Shown here: positions 1 to 7,403 of the stretch, piece after piece | Numbering within the stretch: the first letter of the stretch is position 1 | Layout: the number at the start of each line of letters is the position of its first letter | Assembly: GCA_030836725.1 (NCBI GenBank) | Contig: JAUPLV010000054.1 | Span: 1-12,895, forward strand | Source: Pseudomonadota bacterium | GTDB taxonomy: Bacteria; Pseudomonadota; Gammaproteobacteria; Burkholderiales; Thiobacillaceae | Length of the DNA: 12,895 nt | Reading direction: 5' to 3' | Made by a program: the position numbers and the translations under genes | Notes under the pieces: generated by a model | Database searches by the model: none | The model's input: only the letters and a program-made list of their open reading frames with translations | Told to the model about the DNA's origin: nothing

Positions 1-236
1 CGTGGCGGCGTCGGCGTCCGTGGTGCGGGCGTCGGCTTGACCGGCGTCGGTGGAGCGGGGGGAAGCGGGCGCGGCGCGGGCGGCGGCAGCAGCGAGGCCT
101 CGATGACCTGGAACGATTGCGTCGGGGCGTCGTCGTCCCGCAGACGGTCGAGGCCGAGCCAGGCTCCGGCATGGGCCAGCGTCACCAGCAGGGCGATGGC
201 AAGCCAGGTGCGGGCGGGTTGCGCTTTCCAGTCCAG
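1..236 (-). CDS. tonB: TonB energy transducer, N-terminal part (truncated by window edge)
   Basis: TonB couples the inner-membrane proton gradient (through ExbB/ExbD) to outer-membrane receptors. About 78 codons are visible. A short basic N-terminus is followed by one hydrophobic segment at about residues 10-29 (TWLAIALLVTLAHAGAWLGL). The periplasmic part then becomes extremely proline-rich (runs such as LLPPPAPRPLPPAPPTPVKP), the classic TonB spacer. The C-terminal receptor-binding domain lies outside the window. The start is unusual. The frame has a TGA at 240-242 and no ATG, GTG or TTG before the membrane segment. A CTG at 234-236 with an AGAGG eight bases upstream is the best choice. GTG at codon 18 would cut the membrane helix in half. 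The neighbouring TonB-dependent receptor is the obvious client, and the two genes share an upstream palindrome. The family call is firm; the start is not. Confidence 0.82.
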   Translation of the reverse strand, partial: MDWKAQPARTWLAIALLVTLAHAGAWLGLDRLRDDDAPTQSFQVIEASLLPPPAPRPLPPAPPTPVKPTPAPRTPTPP

Positions 237-244
237 TTTTCAAA

Positions 245-249
245 CCTCT
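245..249 (-). promoter_or_regulatory. Ribosome binding site deciding the CTG start of tonB
   Basis: On the minus strand AGAGG lies eight bases before the CTG at 234-236. It is the only good Shine-Dalgarno match upstream of the TonB membrane segment. It falls just upstream of the in-frame TGA, so it can serve only a start after 240. Confidence 0.45.
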
Positions 250-360
250 GCCCGTATTCCGCGGGCGGTTGGCGGTCGCGCCGGCCTTGCGGCGCGTGCG
301 GCGGGTTGATCGGGCGAGCCCGGAAATCCGCGCGGGCGGGCCCGGCGGCAATCTGCTGGA

Positions 361-366
361 ATGGTA
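361..366 (-). promoter_or_regulatory. Possible -10 element of tonB
   Basis: The minus strand reads TACCAT (4 of 6 against TATAAT). It lies 31 bases downstream of the centre of the palindrome at 389-405, almost the same geometry as upstream of the receptor gene. The match is weak alone; the shared geometry is the only reason to list it. Confidence 0.3.
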
Positions 367-388
367 AAAGAATTCGGTTTTGCCGGTC

Positions 389-405
389 CGCGACAAATTG
401 ACGCA
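389..405 (-). promoter_or_regulatory. Operator-like imperfect palindrome upstream of tonB
   Basis: The plus strand reads CGCGACAAATTGACGCA. It matches the perfect palindrome CGCGACAAATTGTCGCG at 2943-2959 in 15 of 17 positions; both differences are in the right half. It lies about 150 bases upstream of the tonB start and beyond the receptor's terminator, so it belongs to the tonB control region. Probably a binding site for a dimeric regulator shared with the receptor gene; which regulator is unknown. Confidence 0.5.
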
Positions 406-415
406 GGCGCCGTAC

Positions 416-454
416 AAAACAAAACTGCCCGGCGCCTTGCGGGCCGGGCAGTTT
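416..454 (-). terminator. Intrinsic terminator of the TonB-dependent receptor gene
   Basis: A perfect 12-bp stem (AAACTGCCCGGC at 422-433 against GCCGGGCAGTTT at 443-454) encloses a 9-base loop. On the minus strand the stem runs into TTTTGTTTTG, a good U-tract. It lies about 20 bases after the receptor stop codon, so it ends receptor transcription before tonB, which therefore needs its own promoter. The U-tract is on the minus-strand side only. Confidence 0.9.
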
Positions 455-475
455 CGCGCTTGCGCCGCGGTCGCG

Positions 476-2764
476 TCAGAACGTGTAGGTGAGCGCGGTG
501 TAGATCGAACGCCCCATGCCGGGAACGGGAACGCCCCAGGGAATATCGGTTCCGGACATGGTCTTGCCCTCGCCGAAGTAGGCGCCGCCGAGCGGATGGT
601 TGTAGAGCCTGTCGAGGAGGTTTTCGACGCCGAGGTCGAGGCGCGCCTGCTTCCACGCGTAGCTGCCGCGCAGGTTGAGCAGGCCGTAGCCGTCGGTTTC
701 CATTTCGTTGCGTTCGGCGGAAACGTCGGACTTGGCCGCGACCAGCAGCCACTCGGCCGTGCCGGTCCAGCCGCCCAGCTTTTGCACCACCGCCAGCTTG
801 GCGTTCAGCGGCATCATGTTGTACAGGTTGTCGCCGGTGGCGTCGTTTTCACCGCGAACGTAGCTCAGCATGCCGGTTGCCGTGAAGCTGCCGTACGGGG
901 TCTTTTCAGCCAGCGGAAAATGGCCGGAAACGTCCAGGCCGTAAATGTTCGCGGACTGGTTGACGAAGCGGAGATACACAAACGCATCGGTGACCGTCAG
1001 GTTCGCATCCCTGCAGGCGTTGCCGTCCGGGTCCGAGTCGCAACGCGCGGCATCGATATAGTCGTCGACATGGGTGTAGTAAGGCGCGACCTTCAGGCCC
1101 CATTTCTCCTGCCGGGCGTCGTGCCAGTCGAAAGCCGCGCTGAGGGTATGCGCGATTTCGGGTTCGAGGTCGAGATTGCCGACATAACCGTTGCCGTCAC
1201 CGGCCCAGTTGATCATGCGCATCGACATGCCATGGGTGGACCAGGTGTAGCGCTCGTACAGATTGGGCGAGCGGGTCTTGCGCGCATAACCGAACTCGAT
1301 GGTGCGCATGTCGTCCGGCGCGAAACGCGCCAGCGCGGTCAGGTCGACGTTGTCGTCGGTTTTATTGCGGTCGGCGGCATTGAAGGCGGCGGCCTCGGCG
1401 GGGCTGTAGGTTGGGTTGTAGCCCTGGACGTTGCCGGCGTTCATCTCCACTCTTTCATAGCGCAGGCCGAGCTGTGTCAGCCATTGCGGATTCCACTGCG
1501 CTTCCCATTCGCCGAACGCCGCCAGGCGGTCGCGCTCGCCATCGTTGATGTTCCAGAAAACGTTCGGCCACATTCCCTTGCCGGACGGGTCCCACCAGTC
1601 GTCCAGGCGGTAGCGCTGCGTCTCGGAGCCGACGCGGAGCAGGTCGCGCTCCGACAGGGGGATGTCGGCCTTGAGCACCAGCCCGCTGTTGCGGCCTTCG
1701 GTGTCCATCGGCATGCCCGCCGCGCAACCGGCGGTGCCGCCGGAAGGCGTGCAGGCCGTTCCGTCGGGAATCGTCGTTCCATTACCGTACCAGTACAGCT
1801 TGTCATCGAAGAACTGCATGTAGTGGCGCGTATGCTCGTTGTAGGCGCGGGCTTCCAGCTTGCCCCAGTCGTATTGACCCTCGTAGCGCAGGTTGACCTG
1901 CTCGCTGTCGTTGCCGGTCATGTCCATGCGCTGGTTCGGCCACCCCTGGTAGGGGATGTCCTGCAGGCCCAGCTTCAGTTCGAGCAGGTGGTTTTCGTGG
2001 CGCGCGGCCAGGGCGATCGACTGGTTGGTCGATTTGTACATGCTTGAGCCGACTTCGTCGGCATCGACGATGTGGCCGTCATCCTTGTCGATATAGACCG
2101 ACTTGAAGTCGTCGCCGGCGTGGTAATTGTCGGCCTTGGCGGTCGAACCGGTGTAGGTCAGGCTCACCTTCTCGCTGGCGATCGTCGCCGACAGGTTGCC
2201 GCCGAGGGCGTCGCCGTTGCTGCGGTAGAACGCCCCCACTTCGCCCTTGACCAGGGTGCCCTCCCCAGGTTCGGCGAATTCCGGCGCCGCCGAGTCCACA
2301 TGGATCGCGCCACCGATGCTGTCGCCGCCGACGCTCACCGGCACGATGCCGGCGAACACCTTGATGTCGCCGACGCTGGACGGGTCGATGTAGGAGAGCG
2401 CGGGGTTCATGTGGTTGCCGCAGGCGGAGATCAGGTCCATGCCGTCGACCTTGATGCGCAGGCGGTCGTCGCCCAGGCCGTCGAGGACTGGCAGGCTGGA
2501 AACGCCGCCGCCGGTGTAGACGCTCATGCCGGGCACGTCGCGCAGCAGGCTGGCGGTGTCGCTGGTGGCGGCGCGTCCGGCGGCGATGCCGGCGGTATCG
2601 AGCACGGTGCTGGGCGCGGGCGCGGCGGTCTCGCCGCGGGCGGCGCTGACGGTGACTTCCGGCAGCGTCGCGGTTTCGGCGGCAAGCGCATGGGCGCAGA
2701 CCATGGATGCCACGGGCAGGGTCAGGGCCACGGCGAGGGCGAGGGGTTTTCTGGTGAACGACAT
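476..2764 (-). CDS. TonB-dependent outer-membrane receptor, probable copper receptor (OprC/NosA type)
   Basis: This 762-residue protein is a 22-strand TonB-dependent receptor by layout. It has a signal peptide (residues 1-29, cleavage near AHALA/A), a TonB box-like LPEVTV at 34-39, a plug to about 160, then a long barrel ending in TALTYTF with the terminal Phe needed for barrel insertion. In the plug, C115 and M119 form the CxxxM pattern (ACGNHMNP), and H314 and M316 form HxM (RHYMQ). These are the four-ligand pattern reported for the copper receptor OprC of Pseudomonas aeruginosa (CxxxM plus HxM). Methionine-rich loop residues (THGMSMRM) and two likely loop cysteine pairs also fit. The ATG at 2764 has GGGAG seven bases upstream and starts the signal peptide directly; a start at 2803 would add 13 residues without a good ribosome site. 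It stands alone between a control region and a terminator, next to tonB. Receptor: near certain; copper as substrate: inferred from the ligands. Confidence 0.93.
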   Translation of the reverse strand: MSFTRKPLALAVALTLPVASMVCAHALAAETATLPEVTVSAARGETAAPAPSTVLDTAGIAAGRAATSDTASLLRDVPGMSVYTGGGVSSLPVLDGLGDDRLRIKVDGMDLISACGNHMNPALSYIDPSSVGDIKVFAGIVPVSVGGDSIGGAIHVDSAAPEFAEPGEGTLVKGEVGAFYRSNGDALGGNLSATIASEKVSLTYTGSTAKADNYHAGDDFKSVYIDKDDGHIVDADEVGSSMYKSTNQSIALAARHENHLLELKLGLQDIPYQGWPNQRMDMTGNDSEQVNLRYEGQYDWGKLEARAYNEHTRHYMQFFDDKLYWYGNGTTIPDGTACTPSGGTAGCAAGMPMDTEGRNSGLVLKADIPLSERDLLRVGSETQRYRLDDWWDPSGKGMWPNVFWNINDGERDRLAAFGEWEAQWNPQWLTQLGLRYERVEMNAGNVQGYNPTYSPAEAAAFNAADRNKTDDNVDLTALARFAPDDMRTIEFGYARKTRSPNLYERYTWSTHGMSMRMINWAGDGNGYVGNLDLEPEIAHTLSAAFDWHDARQEKWGLKVAPYYTHVDDYIDAARCDSDPDGNACRDANLTVTDAFVYLRFVNQSANIYGLDVSGHFPLAEKTPYGSFTATGMLSYVRGENDATGDNLYNMMPLNAKLAVVQKLGGWTGTAEWLLVAAKSDVSAERNEMETDGYGLLNLRGSYAWKQARLDLGVENLLDRLYNHPLGGAYFGEGKTMSGTDIPWGVPVPGMGRSIYTALTYTF

Positions 2765-2771
2765 TTTGATG

Positions 2772-2776
2772 CTCCC
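2772..2776 (-). promoter_or_regulatory. Ribosome binding site deciding the receptor start
   Basis: GGGAG lies seven bases upstream of ATG 2764 on the minus strand. It favours this start over the in-frame ATG at 2803, which lies upstream of this site. Confidence 0.65.
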
Positions 2777-2885
2777 GGGACGGTCAAAAATTATTCTTCG
2801 CATGATGCGATGCCAGCGGTTCGGGGAAGCGTCAATGCCGCGCAGCGCGCGGCCAGCCGGATGAAAATCGAAGCCGCGACATTCC

Positions 2886-2901
2886 CCGGCGGAGCCGCCG
2901 G
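2886..2901. other. GC-rich hairpin between ttcA and the receptor
   Basis: CCGGCGG (2886-2892) and CCGCCGG (2895-2901) are perfect complements around two bases; 6 bp with a four-base loop is sterically more likely. No T-run follows on the minus strand, so it is not a standard terminator. It lies between a possible -10 (2916-2921) and the receptor start, so it could fold in the receptor's leader RNA. Confidence 0.35.
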
Positions 2902-2915
2902 ATCAACAGCTCGAT

Positions 2916-2921
2916 GCTATA
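2916..2921 (-). promoter_or_regulatory. Possible -10 element of the receptor gene
   Basis: The minus strand reads TATAGC, preceded by GA. It lies 30 bases downstream of the centre of the palindrome at 2943-2959, which would put the palindrome near -42, the usual place for an activator touching RNA polymerase. No good -35 box exists (CGCAGG at 17-base spacing), which fits activator dependence. Confidence 0.35.
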
Positions 2922-2942
2922 TCAGAATGCGCGGCGACCCTG

Positions 2943-2959
2943 CGCGACAAATTGTCGCG
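2943..2959 (-). promoter_or_regulatory. Operator-like perfect 17-base palindrome upstream of the receptor
   Basis: CGCGACAA-A-TTGTCGCG is a perfect inverted repeat with 8-bp arms and a one-base centre, about 180 bases upstream of the receptor start. A 15/17 copy lies upstream of tonB. The core GACAA/TTGTC recalls the TGACAA-N2-TTGTCA sites known for CusR-type copper regulators, but the centre is one base instead of two, so that link is only suggestive. Confidence 0.55.
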
Positions 2960-3004
2960 TCGGCGTCGGCGCAACACTGGATCAGGAACGGATGGCGGCG
3001 GAAG

Positions 3005-3750
3005 TCAGGCCGGCGGCTCGCCCATCAGCGGCCGCATCGCCGTCAGCAGGCTGTTGAAGATGCGCGGATGGGTTTTTTCCTGCTCGGCCAGCATCTGCTT
3101 CATCGCGTAGCGCTGCTGCGGCTTGGAAAAACAGGCCGGGCAGTTCTCGAAGATCACCGGCAGTCCGGCGTCCTGGGCGAAGGCGCGGGTCTGGCGTTCG
3201 CGCGCGTAGGCAAACGGACGGATGATGCGCAGGTCGCCGGCGTCGTTGAGGTAATGCGGCGACATGGTGCGGAGCTTGCCGCCGAACAGCATCGACATCA
3301 TCAGCGTTTCGGCCAGGTCGTCCAGATGCTGCGCCAGCGCGACGACGTTGCAGCCCTGCTCGCGCGCGAGGCGGTAGAGGATGCCGCGCCGCATTCGCGA
3401 GCAGTACGCGCAATAGGAATCGGAGTCCCTGGTCAGGGTTTTCTGCGCTTCCGCCACGATCGGCTGCGATTCAAGGAAGTAGGGCACGCCGAGTTCGGCC
3501 AGATACGGCTTCAGGGGCGAAGGGTCGAACTGGTCGGACTGCGGGTCGACGGTTGCCGCCAGCAGCTCGAATTTCACCGGTGCCTTCCGCTGCAGATGAT
3601 GCAGCGTGTGCAGCAAGGAGAGCGAATCCTTGCCGCCGGAGAGCCCCAGCAAAATGCGGTCGCCGTCGCGAATCATGCGGTAGTCGCCGATGGCCCGGCC
3701 GGAGGCGGTCACAAGCGAGCGGGCGGGTTTGACCCAGCCTGTCGTCGTGG

Positions 3751-3754
<4 letters not shown>
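3005..3754 (-). CDS. ttcA: TtcA-family tRNA 2-thiocytidine biosynthesis protein (short form)
   Basis: This 249-residue protein belongs to the PP-loop ATPases that thiolate tRNA; TtcA makes 2-thiocytidine at position 32 using an iron-sulfur cluster. The ATP pyrophosphatase loop SGGKDS is at 39-44. A CxxC pair (C115, C118, in CAYCSRMRRG) and a second cysteine pair (C205, C208, in NCPACFSKP) supply cluster ligands. The stretch GILYRLAREQG and AQHLDDLAETLMMSMLFGGK is typical of the family. It is about 60 residues shorter than the E. coli enzyme, mainly at the N-terminus, and the second motif differs from the usual NLCGSQPN, so it may be a paralogue modifying another site. ATG 3754 overlaps the msbA stop as ATGA; there is no separate Shine-Dalgarno, so translation is probably coupled. 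It is the last gene of the mgtE-msbA-ttcA chain. Family: very sure; exact tRNA target: less so. Confidence 0.9.
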
Positions 3755-5489
<1,735 letters not shown>

Positions 5490-5493
<4 letters not shown>

Positions 5494-6944
5494 GGCAGAA
5501 GCATCGGCATCAGCAGGGTGGCGAGCCCGAGGAAAATGAAGAAGCCCATGCTGTCGGTGGTGAAGGTCAGCAGCACCGACGAGCCGACGGCCGGATCGCG
5601 CTTCATCCGTTCCAGCGTCATCGGGATGAAAATGCCGGCCAGCGCCGCGACGATCAGGTTCAGCAGCATCGCCAGCGCCATCACCCCGCCCAGCGCCAGG
5701 TTGTCGTACAGCAGCCAGGCGAAGACGCCCACCACCGAGCCCCACAACAGGCCATTGAACAGGGCGACGCCGAGTTCCTTCACTACCAGGCGGCGCGCGT
5801 TGGCCTGGGTGATCTGGCCCAGCGCCAGGCCGCGCACGATCAGGGCGATGGTCTGGTTGCCGGAGTTGCCGCCGATGCCGGCGATGATCGGCATCAGCGC
5901 CGCCAGCGCGGCCAGCTTTTCGATGCTGCCTTCGAATGCGCCGATCACGCGCGAGGCGATGAAGGCGGTGGCGAGGTTGATCGACAGCCACATCCAGCGG
6001 TTTTTCGCCGAACGCCAGACGGTGGAGAACAGATCTTCCTCCTCCTTCAGGCCGGCCATCGACAGCATGTCGGCGTCGGCCGATTCGCGGATGTAGTCCA
6101 GCACCGCGTCGACCGTGAGACGGCCGATCAGCCGTCCCTGCGCATCCACCACCGGCGCCATCACCAGGTCGTAGCGTTCGAACGCCTGCGAGGCTTCGTG
6201 CGCCTCGTCCTCGGGATGGAACTTCACGAAATCCTCGACCATCACCGCCGCCACCGAGGCTTCGGGATCGGTCGTCAACAACCGTTTCAGCGGCAGCACG
6301 CCGATGATCGCGTCGTCGCGATCGACCACGAACAGCTTGTCCAGCTGGTCGGGCAGCTCGCCCAGCCGGCGCAGGTAGCGCAGCGCGACCTCCAGCGAGA
6401 CATCGGCGCGGATGGTCACCATCTCGAAATCCATCAGCGCGCCGACGGTATCCTCGGGATAGGCCAGCGCCGATTGCAGGTGCGCGCGTTTCTGCGTGTC
6501 GAGGCTGGTGAGCAGGTCCTGGATCACGTCATGCGGCAGATCGGCCGCGATGTCGGCGATTTCGTCGGTGTCCAGCGATTCAGCGGCGGCCAGCAGTTCC
6601 GCCTTGTCCATCGTCTGGATCAGCGATTCGCGCACCGAATCGGACACTTCCAGCAGAATCTCGCCGTCGTTCTCCGAGCTGACCAGGCTCCACACCAGCT
6701 TCCGCTCGTCCAGCGGCAGCGCTTCCAGAATGTAGGCGATGTCGGCCGGGTGCAGGGCTTCCAGCTTGCGCTGCAGTTCGTTCAGATTCTGCTTGTGGAC
6801 CAGGTTCTCGACCAGGTCCTGCCGCGGTCCGCCCTGCTTGTGGACGAGATCCTCCACCAGCCGCATCTTGGCGAGCAGGGTCTGCACCTGCTTCAGATGG
6901 GTTTCCAGGTTGTCCTGCGACTGGTTTTCGAGCGTATCGGTCAT
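5490..6944 (-). CDS. mgtE: MgtE-type magnesium channel/transporter
   Basis: This 484-residue protein is a dimeric Mg2+ channel of the inner membrane gated by cytoplasmic Mg2+. An acidic helical MgtE N-domain covers about 50-155 and two CBS domains about 160-290. A plug helix follows, then five membrane helices from about 315. The channel signature MPIIAGIGGNSGNQT is at 351-365, and D464 in LLTFTTDSMGFF corresponds to the pore aspartate of the Thermus protein. The N-terminus carries a short tandem duplication, LVEDLVHKQ (29-37) and LVENLVHKQ (44-52), outside the usual domain. It is the first gene of a coupled chain with msbA and ttcA, joined by ATGA. No clear Shine-Dalgarno precedes ATG 6944; a TACAAT hexamer lies at 6971-6976, so the leader may be only about 20 bases. 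Family call is very sure. Confidence 0.96.
6789..6860 (-). repeat. In-frame direct repeat in the mgtE N-terminus
   Basis: Bases 6789-6815 and 6834-6860 encode LVENLVHKQ and LVEDLVHKQ, offset by exactly 45 bases (15 codons). The copies differ at several bases, so the duplication is not recent. Confidence 0.75.
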
Positions 6945-6970
6945 GGGGTCTATGGGGGAAAAGCCCCGCG

Positions 6971-6976
6971 ATTGTA
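6971..6976 (-). promoter_or_regulatory. Probable -10 element of the mgtE-msbA-ttcA operon
   Basis: The minus strand reads TACAAT (5 of 6 against TATAAT), 26 bases upstream of the mgtE start. No good -35 lies at 16-18 bases; GTGACA lies upstream but at a spacing of 21. Confidence 0.4.
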
Positions 6977-7227
6977 ACGCGCCAGGGTTTGCCGGCGTGT
7001 CACGTCTTGGCTAAATGCTAACAAAGTCGTCCAGTAGCGGGCTTACCTTGATGGGGATTTCTTTGGGTCGCAAAGCCAACTCGACCCGCAATGGACCTCA
7101 GGGATTTGCGGCGGACGTTTCATCCTCGGCCGTTGCGGCCCCTCTCACATGGCGACTGATGCCCCTCGAACGTCTGCTTCAAGGCACAGCCCAGAATTAG
7201 AGCTACCGGCCCCAGCTTGTGACAATC
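6977..7227 (-). other. Boundary stretch between core and accessory DNA, no intact gene
   Basis: I see no complete gene, RNA or repeat here. The minus-strand frame 7097-7014 is open for 28 codons and looks protein-like (for example LRPKEIPIKVSPLLDDF) before a TAG at 7011-7013, but a TGA at 7098-7100 precedes it and no start is visible. It may be the tail of a decayed gene I do not recognise. The part next to 7227 continues the frame of the YhcG-like remnant without resembling that family. Confidence 0.35.
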
Positions 7228-7332
7228 CAAAAGTTGGTTATGGCCCCAGGGCAATTGTCCAACAGCCTGTTGGACAATTTCGGTCATCGGGCCAAGCCTC
7301 GGCAAAAGCGCGCGTTGGCACGTGAAAGACCA
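7228..7332 (-). pseudogene. Remnant of a YhcG/DUF1016-type PDDEXK nuclease gene, frameshifted
   Basis: Three consecutive family motifs appear in three different minus-strand frames. GLSRANARF (7332-7306) corresponds to the usual KGFSxxNLxYM stretch. RAFAEAWPD (7312-7286) is the next block. EIVQQAVGQLPWGHNQLL (7281-7228) is the hallmark that follows. In intact DUF1016 N-terminal domains these motifs run in one frame with this spacing, so two small indels have broken the gene. Both the start of the domain and the C-terminal nuclease domain are missing. The family is associated with defence and mobile DNA. The remnant begins about 70 bases after the AlbA_2 gene. A 94-codon frame from 7401 to 7120 covers the last motif but is not a sensible whole protein. 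Confidence 0.62.
7253..7279. repeat. Perfect 27-base palindrome inside the nuclease remnant
   Basis: AATTGTCCAACAG (7253-7265) and its exact complement CTGTTGGACAATT (7267-7279) flank a single C. It coincides with codons for EIVQQAVGQL, so it may simply be inherited coding sequence; no T-run follows. Confidence 0.6.
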
Positions 7333-7403
7333 TTTTTCTCGATGGTTCGCGTTGCTGCTCCATTTCTTTGCAACCAGATCAAGAAAAGTAGCCATCGCCA
7401 TTA

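Noticed and set aside
2886..2901. Intrinsic terminator for ttcA
   Set aside because: The hairpin is strong but is not followed by a T-run on the minus strand.
2943..2959. Definite CusR/CopR box
   Set aside because: Half-sites resemble the CusR type but the centre is one base, not two, and no regulator gene is in the window; kept only as a possibility.
2765..3004. Cobalamin riboswitch upstream of the receptor
   Set aside because: I looked for the conserved B12-box wording on the minus strand and did not find it; the leader is also short, and the receptor's residues point to copper.
7120..7401. Intact 93-residue gene
   Set aside because: It only carries one block of a DUF1016 domain; flanking blocks are in other frames, so it is a pseudogene fragment.
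6977..7403. Attachment site, integrase or tRNA at the island edge
   Set aside because: No tRNA-like fold, recombinase motif or flanking direct repeat was seen.
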